Below are positions 12,701 to 26,454 of a stretch of 64,000 bases of DNA, one piece after another; position 1 is the first letter of the stretch; every line of letters begins with the position of its first letter. The translations under genes were made by a program, and so were the position numbers. The stretch comes from Amaranthus tricolor. Taxonomy: Eukaryota > Streptophyta > Magnoliopsida > Caryophyllales > Amaranthaceae. Below the pieces are notes generated by a model. That model searched no databases and had not been told where the DNA came from. It saw nothing but the letters and a program-made list of their open reading frames with translations. The stretch lies in NCBI RefSeq assembly GCF_026212465.1, contig NC_080049.1, forward strand, positions 2,177,460 to 2,241,459, in the 5' to 3' direction.

Positions 12701-14610
12701 TCATTTAAAACGAAGACTACCATCCTCATGATATGTAAAACCTTCAGCTCTCCCTTCACTGATCTGCTCCCGAAGTTTAATGAACTTTGGGTCTTCCAGT
12801 TGCTTAGCCATAATCTCTTCGAAAAAGGTAGGTTGAATAAACAAGGCACCCAACTTGGCTTCCAATTCCCCTTCTTGGATTATCTGCAAGTTCATTCTCC
12901 CAAACTCCTTACACAACTCCTCAGAGGTTATTAACGCTGAAACTGAATGCCTCGATTTTCTACTCAAAGCATCAGCGACTACATTCGCACGGCCTTCGTG
13001 ATAGGAAATCTCCAAATCATAATCACTGATAAGTTCTAACCAACGTCGTTGGCGCAAATTCAACTCGGATTGAGTGAACAAAAATTGCAAGCTTTTATGA
13101 TCCGTAAAGACCTTGCATTTAACACCATAAAGATAATGTCGCCAGATTTTCAATGCGAAAACCACAGCCGCTAACTCCAAGTCATGTGTTGGATAATTCA
13201 CCTCATGAGTCCTTAGTTGACGCGAAGCATACGCCACCACTTTCCTATCCTGCATTAAAACGCAACCTAATCCATGTTTGGAGGCGTCACTGTAGACGGA
13301 GTATTCCAAAGATGGATCAGGTAAGGTCAACACAGGGGCTGTAGTTAACTTCTCCTTCAACAACTGAAATGCCTTCTCACACTCCTCAGTCCATTCGAAC
13401 TTCTTTTCCTTCTTCATCAAGGCTGTCAGTGGACGAGCGATGCGAGAAAAGTCCTTCACAAAACGACGATAGTATCCTGCTAATCCCAAGAAACTCCGGA
13501 TATCTGTAACATTCCGAGGTGTAGACCAATCCCGAACAGCTGCTACTTTTGCTGGATCAACGGAAATTCCTTCCTTAGAAACAATGTGACCCAGAAAAAC
13601 CACTTGCTCTAACCAAAATTCACACTTCGAAAACTTAGCATACAACTGATTCTCTCGCAGAATCTGCAAAACTATCCTTAAATGCTCTCGATGTTCTTCT
13701 TGGTTCTTGGAATATACCAAAATATCATCAATGAACACCACCACGCACTTATCTAGGTACGCGTTGAAAACCCGATTCATCAACCCCATAAATGCTGCAG
13801 GTGCGTTGGTCAACCCAAAGGGCATCACGGTAAATTCGAAGTGTCCTATCTGGTTCTAAAAGCTGATTTACTAATATCCTCCTCCTTGATGCGTAACTGA
13901 TGATACCCGGACCGCAGATCAATCTTGGAAAAGACTATTGCACCCTGCAACTGATCAAAAAGATCATCGATCTGTGGTAATGGGTACTTGTTCTTAACAG
14001 TGACCTTATTAAGTTCTCTGTAATCAATACATAGACGCATTGTTCCGTCCTTTTTTCTTACAAACAACACTGGGGCTCCCCAAGGCGACACACTGGGTCT
14101 TATATAACCCTTCTCTAACAACTCCTCCAATTGAACTTTCAATTCTTCCATCTCCTTTGAGGCCATTCGGTAAGGAGCTTTTGAAATTGGCCCTGTCCCA
14201 GGGATTAAATCAATCGAGAAGTCCACGTCCCTTTTTGGCGGCATACCAGGAAGTTCTTCTGGAAAAACATCCCTAAAATCACATACCACTGGAATGTTCT
14301 CAAGCTGCAACTCCCGCTCCCCTACTTTACTTATACTACACAGAAACCACGGTTGCCCTTGCTTGATTAACTTCTTGACCTTCAATGATGATACGATTTT
14401 TATCCTCGGTCCCTTAGGAAGACTCCTATATTTAACCTTCTCCCCCCTAGGTCCACTTAAGGTCACTGACTGTTCTTCACAATCTATTATCGCTTTGTAT
14501 CTACTTAGCCAATCCATCCCAAGTATTACATTTAAATCATCCATTTCTAGAGAAAATAAATTACTTGGAAATTTCACTTTCCCTATCTTAACCGGCACCT
14601 CACGGAACAA
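12701..14610 (-). pseudogene. Tekay-type reverse transcriptase and RNase H
   Basis: Two frames. 14610-13846 opens with the linker after protease ([19 protein letters not shown]) and RT blocks up to [20 protein letters not shown]. 13828-12701 resumes with [13 protein letters not shown], the YxDD box as [10 protein letters not shown], and RNase H ([40 protein letters not shown]). The break near 13848 is a one-base deletion just after FRTR. The fragment ends at the in-frame TGA at 12701. RT and RNase H catalytic residues are visible, so the lesions look few and recent. Confidence 0.9.
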
Positions 14611-14614
14611 CGTA

Positions 14615-16084
14615 TTACAATGAAAAGTCTCCCCCAGAAGGAGTAGAGACTGAAAAAGATGTTTCCTCGGGGTTCTCCAATTCTAAATCCTTAACTCTAG
14701 ACTTTGAAACAAACGAGCACGATGCACCAGAATCAAATAGTACTTTAACGAATTTTGTATTAATACAGAACTTACCTATGACCACATCCGACGCCTGTGC
14801 TGCCTCCCTCGAGTTAACTGCTGAAAGCCTGCCGTCGTTCTGGGTAGAAGTAGTAACACCTCCTTGATTACCACGTTGGCTTGAAAAGAAATTCTCGTTT
14901 CTAGCATTTCCCGGTCGTTGCTGAACACCGGAGTTATTTCCCGAAAACCTAGGGTTTGAGGCACCTCCTAAGTTTCGGCCAAAACTTCCACCATTGTGGT
15001 TTCCCCTTCCAGCTTCATTACCGCTCCGTCCGTTAAAGAGACGTTGTTGTTGGGAGCCTCTATGATTTCCCCCTTGCAACTCTTGTTGTCCCATGCGAGT
15101 GTAACACTCGTACATTCTATGGCCCGGCTTACCACAGTAAGAACAATCCACTAACGCACCCCGGCAGTCCCTTCCTGGGTGGTTCTTTTGGCATCTCCTA
15201 CAGTTGAAGATTCTTTCCTTCCCATTACGATCATACAAAGGCTTCTGCATTCTAGCCTCTAGTCTCGAATTTCCCCCATTCTTGCTGTTTTGACCAGAAT
15301 GGAAACCTTTCTCCTGGAAGCCTCCAAACAGTTTGTGCTTCTTAAATTGATTCTGGACTTGATTACTCGCATTCGTATCATTCTGAAACACGGGTTCTTT
15401 TCTCTTTTCTCCGCTATGGCCCAACTTCTCTTTTTCTTTCCTGATAACATTTCCAATCTACGCAGCTCTCTTGTATAGCTGGTCTAACGTATCATATCTA
15501 TCAGTCTCAATGTGTTTTTAGATCTTATATGATAGGCCTAACTCAAAACGCTGAATTTTCTTTCCCTCAGTTGGGACATCCTCAGGGCAAAACTTTAAGT
15601 ATTCCATAAATTTCTGATAATATTCATCCACAGTTAGGTTTCCCATTTCGAACCTAGCAAACTCATTTGATTTGTCCTTCCTCACATGAGGCGGATAGAA
15701 TTGGTCCCTTAACGCCCCCTTAAATCCTTCCCAGCTTAAGTCACCGTCGTTTTCTGATATCAGCCTCATCTCACTATGTGTCCACCAATAGTCAGCGTCT
15801 TCCACTAGGAAAAACGCGGCTTGGTCAACCATGAGCTCAGCAGGACATCTCACCACGCTAAAAAGCTTGTCAAATTCTCTCAGCCAGTTTTCCAACATAG
15901 AAGGTTCACCTTTTCCACTATAAGTCGAGGGTTTACTTTGGGCTATTCTCTTACTAATTGACGAAGCCTTTTCCTCCAAAGATTTTGGTCTCGGATTCCT
16001 TGCGCCAGCTAGGGCCTTAACTAGGTTTCGAAGCACGCGATCAGAGTTTCCTCTTGATACGGACCTCTTCAAAAAGGGTGGCAT
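14615..16084 (-). pseudogene. Tekay-type gag and protease
   Basis: ATG at 16084 opens MPPFLKRSVSRGNSD. The retrotransposon gag domain follows (WLREFDKLFSVV, FEGFKGALRDQF-like, YYQKFMEYLKFCPEDV). Zinc-finger motifs come next, one a classical knuckle, CSYCGKPGHRMYEC. The aspartic protease has its active site in VLFDSGASCSFV. Lesions seen: an in-frame TAA at about 15518, an in-frame TAG at about 15465, and an extra G in a run of five at about 14630, which shifts the frame before RT. Gag, protease and the downstream pol would otherwise form one frame, as usual in chromoviruses. Confidence 0.9.
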
Positions 16085-16177
16085 GATGGCAGGTATACTG
16101 CATTAGGTTAAACAAGGTATGTAAATACATTTCTACAGCGTTTGTGGCTAAGGAAAAACTCATTCTGTTATTGTTCT

Positions 16178-18621
<2,444 letters not shown>

Positions 18622-18626
18622 GTTCT

Positions 18627-18963
18627 AAAATAAACAAGGTAGTAGCCCTAAAGGTAAAAGGGTTGTACAATGAGTCTATAATCAAATCTATTCATTTTTC
18701 CATAAATACAATACTGAATCGATTCTACTTACTAATGTTTAGACTTTTAAAAACAAAATTCAAATTCAAAACAATAATACCATATAATTCCAATCTAAAA
18801 GAAATAATTGGGTCTAGATTCCCACATAATCATTGTTCAAATACTACAAAAGTCCGAGATAAACAACCAAATCATTTAACCAACAAAATTGTTCACAATT
18901 ATTCTACTAAGGGACTAGACATACGAACTCGTACACATGCATAATCAAATAAAATAAAAACAT
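18627..18963 (-). other. Leader between the acidic frame and gag
   Basis: About 340 bases that, with 16085-16177, made up the leader between the acidic frame and gag before the solo LTR inserted. No frame on the minus strand and no motif recognised. Confidence 0.5.
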
Positions 18964-19885
18964 TCAGGCAAATAAAGGCGACGCATCCATACGGTCCCGA
19001 TCCTCCATGTATTGATCAGGGTCAAAATCAGCATCATCAGAGTCATCGCTAGACGCGCTATCGGAATCAGAAGGGGTTCCTACAGATAAGGAATCACTCA
19101 TAGTAAGTCGCGCTACGTAATCAGAAAGCTCTACAATTATTGGCTCAGGTGGTTCCTCCTCCCACATCATGATTTCACTCTCTTCCTCACTCATGAGATC
19201 CTCTCGCCTCACCGGCCAACCCCCTAGAATAATTACCCTGCTATCATTATCACTCAACATTCCATCTCTATCAGCTAGTTCCCCCTCCTCATCAGCATTA
19301 TATCCATCCCCTAAGTTATCCTCATCAGGCTCTTCTACCACTCCTAAAGAATCCTCCTCCATGAATTCTCCCTGCTCCTCATCAGAATTTTCTTCGAAAT
19401 CCTCCTCAAATTCCTCTTCTGGGTCCTCATCGGGGTCCTCCTCCGGGTCCTCTTCTGGATCCTCCTCGGGATCCCTCTCGAAATCCAACTCATCGAAGAT
19501 TATAAATGGCACTGAGTTTGGGTTTACTACGGGAACATCCTCCTCATTATTATCTCTCCTTGCCCCACTAGGTTCTGGAACGTCAACACCGTCCCGACCC
19601 TCAGTTTGCACTGCTCTTACCCTTCTGTCAATCTCTAGGTGAAACTGGTCACTCCTCTCTTTCAGTGCAATCATCTCCTCTTCCATTATTCTTTCATACA
19701 CTAGTTTGGATTTTTTTGTAGATCATTTCCATTCGTCGGGTGTAATCCAAATCACTTTCCCCCTCTTTTCTATCCCAAATTTCCAGAGCCTCTACTTCTG
19801 CCCAGGCTGGGGCATTAACTAAAGCTCTCCAGGGTTCCTCTCGGGTATTAATTCCCTCTTCGGCCGGTCTTTTTCCTTTATCCAT
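18964..19885 (-). pseudogene. Acidic accessory reading frame upstream of gag
   Basis: Minus-strand frame of about 307 codons from an ATG at 19885 (MDKGKRPAEEG) to a stop at 18964, broken by one extra base in a run of seven A near 19715. N-terminal third: helical, with Trp-containing stretches (PAWAEVEALEIWDRKEGES, DYTRRMEMIY) and a charged coiled-coil-like segment. Middle: a repeat of D-P-E-E units followed by a very acidic stretch. C-terminal third: Ser/Asp-rich (SDSDSASSDDSDDADFDPD). No membrane segment and no known domain recognised. It lies between the primer-binding site and gag, on the gag strand. Extra frames in this position exist in some plant Ty3 elements; its function is unknown to me. 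Confidence 0.7.
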
Positions 19886-20162
19886 GAAAGAAAGTAATAA
19901 TCGAACTTCCTGACTCACAAAGAAAGAAAACAAGACAATTAATTTCTTGAGATAAGACAAAGATAGATAATTCAAAGCATCAGAGATATAAACACATAAA
20001 TCCGATGATGCACACATCAAAGTTATCCATGACATCATGCTTAAAGACACCAAGCACAACACATCATATCCCCTTAATGTCTACCCCTTTTACTCTCGTC
20101 AATTTTTTTTTTTTTTTACGTTAGTCTATCAGTACAGATAAATAACACTAAATAAAACTCCC
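19886..20162 (-). other. 5' leader after the primer-binding site
   Basis: Untranslated leader of the younger element between the primer-binding site and the ATG of the acidic frame. Nothing else recognised. Confidence 0.5.
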
Positions 20163-20174
20163 GCTCTGATACCA
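20163..20174 (-). other. Primer-binding site, initiator tRNA-Met
   Basis: Minus strand reads TGGTATCAGAGC two bases after the end of the 5' LTR. This is the complement of the 3' end of plant initiator tRNA-Met, the usual primer of Ty3 chromoviruses. Confidence 0.95.
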
Positions 20175-20176
20175 GT

Positions 20177-22357
20177 TGTAACATCTCGGAATAACTCGGG
20201 TCGTACGAAAAGAGAAAATAACCTTTTAAAAACGAGATGAGTATTATCCGAGTCAAACCGGGATGTTAGAAGGCAGTTTAAACGGGTTTGAAGTTAAGGA
20301 AAGCTTGCGGATCGAGTTCTATTAGTGTTATTATAAACTACTAGATATAAGAAATTCTTAGCAGCGGATAAGAACGAAAGTTAAATCAACTTATTACAAC
20401 TTGAGAACGAAAATCGCCTCATAAAACCAAATGTTCTTTAAACTTAATTTAGAAGTCCTTATCAAGACTTCTATATCCTAACAATCAACTTATCGTACGC
20501 TTCGAACATGCTTACTAAGAATATTTATTTTTATGTAAAAGTTAGTCAGCAATACTGCTGTACTATCCAGCCATACTGCCGGTACACTTCAAACTCCATA
20601 AGTGAGACAATACATTAGGGGGAGCTAACCCCTAAGCAAGCCTCTACCATAGACACTCGCCATACTTCGGTGCCTATGGTTAAGTATGCATACCCCCGCG
20701 GTGGCTCATAATGCCCCCATATACCGCGAGTAATTCATCTCCACCGATTGACATCATACTACGTCCACTTTAAGGTTAGTGAGGTCATACTACCTCTGCT
20801 TATCAAAACAACATATAAAAATTATTGATTCGAAAGATAACATTATCAGTACTATATATCCATGCTTTACTTTTGTATACCCTTATTATATGATACATCG
20901 GACTAATGCGAAAAACGCTGCGTGTACATACCTTAAGCAAGATAACCAACTCACAAGCGTCTTAATCAATTCCCGGTCACGAATCGACTTCCTACAAGGT
21001 TCAATCGTATTCGTGAAATAAGCACACATACACATTTTCCTCAAATCATCCATAACACACATATACAATCACATCCATACCTAGAACACTACACACAACA
21101 TGAACATCCATCACATACTATAACATGGTATATACACAAAACCGGACAGCCTATACAACCTGTCCAGAAACTCAACTTAAAACTGTCAAACTGAAAATCC
21201 GACTTCTCCGTTGCGTCCGGAAGGCGTCAAAACCCCCGGGTACTAATTTTCATAATTTATAACATAGTATAAGTATTTTTAACTTAATTTCAAAGCCAAA
21301 AAATGTTCCAAAAACACATTTTTTTCACCATTTTCAAAACCTACGGGATTTCATTTTTTTATCACAAAAATATAAATTTCAATGCTTTATTTCCTATTAA
21401 ATCTAAACAATAAAATTTACATAATTTTCATGATCACATACAAAATAAATTTTAATTAATTATATATATATTTTTTTCTCAAAAATAATTCTTTTTACAC
21501 AAATGTACACACACAAACACATCACATATATACATGTATATTTCTCTACCAACATTATAAATCCCTTCTAGAAATCAATAAAAATAAATAAATAAATTCC
21601 TAACACCACATACATTTTTTTTTATATGAGCAACCATTCTTTTTTTTTTTTATGTATATACATATATATATATATATATATTTTTTTCAATCATTCATCA
21701 ATCAATTCTTCACACACATGTAAACATATCTAAACCCTAAAAACCATACATTAATTTAGATAGAAAAACATCATACTTTCACACATGAATTTTAAATCAT
21801 GAACAATCATAAACTATAAAATAACACACACATAAAAATCATAGAAATTTAAATTAAAACTTAAAAAGAAAACTAGGTTAAGAATTACTCACAATTGCTC
21901 AAGAACAACACCAAAATTGATGAACCAAATTGGAGGATTTAGGCGTGAGAATTAGGGAGTTTTTGGGAGTGTTTTCTTTACTTGCAAGGTTTTAAAATGA
22001 AGGATGTAAAGCAAGGAATTAATTAAGGGATTATGGGATTTTATTGATGATAATTGCCTTAACCATTCATTTGCCAAAATGGAAGTTACAATCTTCCCCA
22101 AATCTTCCTTATGGCCGGCCACCCTATCAAATTCCCTCTTTTTAATTTTTTTTTTTGAAATTAAAGATAGATTAGGTAAAAGATTTGGACTTAAAATGGT
22201 TTTTATTGTCTTAAAAGTTGAAATCTCATGATTTAACCTACTAACAAAATAAATAATTTAATATAATTTAATAAATAATATATTCTTCAAAAAAAAAAAT
22301 AATAATAATATTACTAGTAAATCATTTAATATATCGGAAAAATATCGGGGTGTTACA
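20177..22357 (-). repeat. 5' LTR of the younger Tekay-type element
   Basis: 2181 bases with the same ends as the partner LTR at 8737-11182. It lacks about 185 bases corresponding to 9046-9234 and has a much shorter (TA)n tract. Otherwise nearly identical. Confidence 0.93.
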
Positions 22358-22362
22358 AATTA
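22358..22362. repeat. Target site duplication AATTA, right
   Basis: Second copy of the 5-bp duplication of the 8737-22357 insertion. Confidence 0.85.
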
Positions 22363-22933
22363 ACCATAAAAAGCCTAACATAAATCAAATATCAAGTTAA
22401 GGCCTTATTAGCCATGAAATTAATATACAAGTATGAAATCAAGAACACATACAGAAATTTTACTTCTAACCCAAAAGAGATGGGATGGTGATAGTACTAG
22501 ATGTGTTCTCCTTCTTCTACATAGTACCTAAATCATGGGGGTTTATGAACTTAGGATGGAAAAGTAAACATCAGTTTTTCAGATTGATTTTATGCTTTGG
22601 AAGAGGATGAATTTTTTTTTAGAAATTTTACTCTAAGTTGATAATGAAGAAGAAAGGTGAATGGAGTGTACAGGTTTATAAATAAGAAGGAGTTAGCTTG
22701 ATGAATCATATGTTAGGTGGCAAAATTACGGGTGACTCAACTTCATACTCATACTCATTAAAGTATGAGGTGGATAATACACCCATATTTTTCGTTGTAT
22801 GATTTATTTTGTCCCCACAAATAATAAAAGTGATATCTAAAATTCGTAGTAAAATTTTATTTTTAAAATGACAAACTTATTTTACTTATTAAAATAATAA
22901 TTTTTTAACAAAGACGTTTTTATAACTGTTTCA
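22363..22933 (-). repeat. 3' LTR of the older Tekay-type element, proximal part
   Basis: Begins (minus strand) TGAAACAGTTATAAAAACG directly after the polypurine tract GTAGGGGAGAA. It includes a TATA-like motif (TTATTTATAAACC, about 22675). It is interrupted at 22362 by the younger element. Confidence 0.7.
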
Positions 22934-22976
22934 TTCTCCCCTACTTAAGAAATTTCGTCCCCAAATTTACATACCT

Positions 22977-25120
22977 TTAAAACAAATGCGGATATCGGCT
23001 TCTCATGTCAGATTCATTTTCCCAATTCTCTTCCTCTTCCCCGTGGTGAGTCCACAATACTTTCACTAAGGGAATTTACTTATTCCTCAACTCTTTGACC
23101 AGCTGATTAAGAATCTTTAATGGTTTTTCCTCATAACTCAAAGTTTCATCAACTTGCAGTGGTTCGTAGCTTAAGATGTACGAAGGATCATACACATACT
23201 TGCGCAGTTGAGACACATGAAAGACATTATGTACCCCATCCAACTCTGGCGGCAATGCCAATTCATAAGCCACTTCTCCAATTCTTCGCAAGATTTCAAA
23301 TGGCCCTATGAATTTTGGACTTAGTTTTTCTTTTACTCCAAATTGTTTCACACCCTTCATTGAAGAAACTTTTAAGAAAACTTTATGACCAACTTCAAAT
23401 TCTAGCTTCCTCTTGCAGTTGTCATTGTAGCTCTTCTGACGATCTTGAGCTCTCTTCATCAAATTCCGAATGACTTTTACCTGATCCACTGTTTCTTGAA
23501 TCAAATCCGGTCCTGTAGAAATATTGGTGTCTAAGTATTCCCAACACAAAGGAGTTCTACACTTGCGCCTATAAAAAGCTTCGAATGGTGCCATCCTGAT
23601 ACTCGAATGAAAACTATTATTGTAGGAGAATTCCACTAATGCTAATCTTGATTCCCAATCAGTTTCGAACTCCAGCACACAAGATCGCAACAAATCTTCT
23701 ATGGTTTGAATAGTTCTCTCTGTCTGGCCATCAGTAGCCGGATGAAAAGCAGTACTCAAACTCAACTTTGTTCTGAAGGCTTCTTGTAATTCCTTCCAAA
23801 AATGTGATAAGAATTTAGAATCCCTATCAGAAATGATAGTTCTGGGCACCCCATGTAATTTGACTATCTCTCGAACATAGATTTTAGCTAATTGTTTCAC
23901 CAACCAAGTTGTTTTTACAGCAATAAACCGACTAGACTTCGTCAATCGATCGAATATAACCCAAATGGAGTCATTACCCCTCCTTGGCCTCGGCAAACCA
24001 ACCACAAAATCTATTGAAATGGAATCCCACTTCCAATCAGGTATATCTAATGGTTGCGTCAACCCAGCTTCCTTCCTTCTCTCTGACTTGATCTTTTGAC
24101 ATACCAGACCAGCTACATCTTTCTTTAACCCTTTCCACCAAAACAACTTTCTGACTTCGCTAACCATCTTATTGCGGCCCGGATGTACTGAGTAAGAACT
24201 AGCATGAGCTTCGTGAAGAATTTCATTCCTTAATTCAGCATCCACGGGAACGCATAGCCTTTTCTTGAACTTCAATCCTTGATTTTCATCATACTAAAAT
24301 TCAGTGGTCGATCCCTCTCTAGCCCGCAACATCAATTCTACCAAGTATGGATCTTCAAGTTGCTTCATCACAATTCTATCAAACAAAGTAGGTCTCATAG
24401 ATATTGCATTGATTATTCCCTGAACTTCTTCTGAAGTCACCAATTCAATACCCATCTTCTGAAGTTCTAACCATAACTCTCTCAGCAAACTTCTCATGAA
24501 ATGTAATTCGCCATGAGGTCTTCGACTGAAGGCATCTGCAACTTTATTCGCTTTACCAGGATGATATAGGATCTCGGTGTTATAATCTTTAATGAGCTCA
24601 AGCCACCGTCTCTGTCTTATATTCAGTTCCTTCTGAGTGAATATGTATTTCAGACTCTTATGATCTATGAAAATCTTACACGGAGTCCCAAATAGATAAT
24701 GGCACCATAGTTTTAGAGCAAATACTACAGCATCCAACTCTAAATCATGAACTGGGTAGTTCGTGTCAAGAATCTTCAATTGTCTACTTGCATAAGCTAT
24801 TACCTTGCCCTTCTGCATTAAAACACACACTAAACCTTCCTTGGAGGCATCACAGAAAATCTCAAACTCATTCTTGCTATCTGGTAGGGCTAACACTGGA
24901 ATGCTTGTCAACCGTTTCTTCAATTTCAAGAATGCCGCCTCACATTCAGAAGTTCACTCGAATTTCTTGTCTTTACACACTAGTTGTGTTATTGGTCGAG
25001 CTATACTGGCGAAGTTTCCCCCTAACTTTCTGTGATAACTCGCTAGACCCATGAAACTTCGAACTTCATGTACATTTTTAGGTGCAAGCCACTCTATGAT
25101 AGCTTTCACCTTTTGATTAA
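22977..25120 (-). pseudogene. Pol remnant of the older Tekay-type element
   Basis: All in one frame on the minus strand: the end of RT (IIEWLAPKNVHEVRSFMGLASY), RNase H ([46 protein letters not shown]), integrase (SVHPGRNKM.., ISDRDSKFLSHFW, DGQTERTIQTIEDLL), GPF module (GPFEILRRIGEVAYELALP) and chromodomain. In-frame stops lie at 24954-24956 (TGA for Trp), 24294-24296 (TAG) and 23076-23078 (TAA, inside the chromodomain). The integrase zinc-binding region lacks about five residues, including the first Cys of the Cys pair. The sequence starts abruptly near 25120. Confidence 0.9.
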
Positions 25121-25670
25121 CATATAAAAAACTCTTTAATATTACTTATTCATCTAAACTACTTTACGGTCGCGTTTTGTTGTTCTTTACGTGCGTACTA
25201 GTATAGTCATACTCAAACTTCTTTTAATATTGCACAAAATATATGTGTTAATGGACATTTGCAGAACTAATATCAAGATCTAAACCAAGCAAAAAGTAAT
25301 TTAGATGTTAAAATGTTATAAATGGGAGATTTCTATTTATTAAGCAAAACGTCGAATTTATTATCAGATAGGGTAAAAGTGGAAGTTTTAAATTTTATTT
25401 TTTAATTAATAATTTCTATGTATTTTTATAGAGGTAGTCTAAGTAAATAACAGTAATTTGTTATACTGGAAAATACCCTTATGTGAAAAAATTTAATAGA
25501 ATTTTTTTATTTCTTTACTTTGTTGGTATTTATTTTATCTTTTTATAATAATTTAGAAATGAAATTATCAATTAGGTAGTCAACCCCATTAAAGTGAAGC
25601 AAATTCCTTGCTCTCCACGAATTCTTGCTCTACAAGTTAAATTCCACCAAGTCAAATCCAACTTCTACCT
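25121..25670. other. Intergenic, no gene seen
   Basis: AT-rich spacer between the truncated Tekay-type pol and the promoter of the next gene. No coding potential or recognisable repeat. Confidence 0.5.
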
Positions 25671-25673
25671 TTC

Positions 25674-25683
25674 TATAAATAAA
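25674..25683 (+). promoter_or_regulatory. TATA box of the 25816 gene
   Basis: TATAAATAAA about 135 bases before the ATG, fitting a short 5' leader of roughly 100 bases. Confidence 0.6.
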
Positions 25684-25815
25684 GGCATAAAACACCACCA
25701 TAATTTCAAGATTGTGCTTTTAAAGATTACATTTTGTTCTTCCCCTTTTATATTTCCCCTCTAACCAACAAACCCCAGAAAAAAAAAGCCAAATCCCGAA
25801 AAAACGAACCCAAAA

Positions 25816-26454
25816 ATGAGAAGAGAAGGTCGTCCACATGGAATGGTTCGAACATACCATGTATTACCATCACCATTGAATCCTAGACCTAATTCTCGAA
25901 TCCTTAACAAGATTGATTACCCACCAACTGCTGGAATTTTTGCTAAGATTTCAAATAAACCCACAAATCATTCAAAATTTACAGGTAAGTGTGAGAAAGT
26001 TAGATGTTCTGGGTGCCATTTTCATCCAATTTCAAAGTCTAGGGACAAATCTAAAGGTACCCAGAAACTTAAATCATCTGATTCTGCTTTTAATTATCAA
26101 CAAGATACTTGGAGAGTTGTTGGGTTGCATAAGTTGCAAAAATCTGGGTACTCTGCATCTGGAATTTTAAATGAATTAAATAATCTTGACTATGATGATG
26201 ATGATGATGATGATGATGATAAACATGAAGATGAGAATGGAGGTGATTCATATGTTGATGATGAAGTTAAAACAGAGATTATAGTTGCCGCTACTTCTCA
26301 TCATGATGATATTGTTAATGTTGATGTTGATGAAATTATTGTTCATGTTGGTGTAACAGATGACAATGATGATGGGTATAAGGGATTCTATGATGTTGCT
26401 TATTTGATGAATCCTATGGATGAAGATGAAGAAGGTTGGTCTGTTATTGGATAA
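25816..26454 (+). CDS. Plant protein of unknown function, basic N-terminus and acidic C-terminus
   Basis: Single-exon frame of 212 residues. Residues 1-40 carry a Pro/Arg/Asn-rich segment (YHVLPSPLNPRPNSR). Residues 41-90 hold KPTNHSKFTGKCEKVRCSGC, then HFHP..KS..K.KGTQKLKS, with a C-x4-C-x2-C-H arrangement that could bind metal. Around 100-125 is TWRVVG..KLQKSGYSASGIL. After that the protein is strongly acidic, starting with a run of nine Asp encoded by a GAT microsatellite (26192-26218). No signal peptide or membrane segment. I recognise the N-terminal two thirds as a conserved land-plant family of uncharacterised proteins from general knowledge, but can give no function. The ATG is the first in frame after the TATA box and lies in an A-rich context. 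Confidence 0.8.
   Translation: MRREGRPHGMVRTYHVLPSPLNPRPNSRILNKIDYPPTAGIFAKISNKPTNHSKFTGKCEKVRCSGCHFHPISKSRDKSKGTQKLKSSDSAFNYQQDTWRVVGLHKLQKSGYSASGILNELNNLDYDDDDDDDDDKHEDENGGDSYVDDEVKTEIIVAATSHHDDIVNVDVDEIIVHVGVTDDNDDGYKGFYDVAYLMNPMDEDEEGWSVIG

Noticed and set aside
19169..19642. Serine-rich plus-strand frame of 157 codons
   Set aside because: Antisense shadow of the acidic D-P-E-E repeats of the minus-strand accessory frame.
19708..19722. Run of seven A in the acidic frame as a programmed frameshift site
   Set aside because: The needed shift is +1 and does not fit a slippery -1 heptamer; a simple one-base insertion is more likely, given the other lesions.
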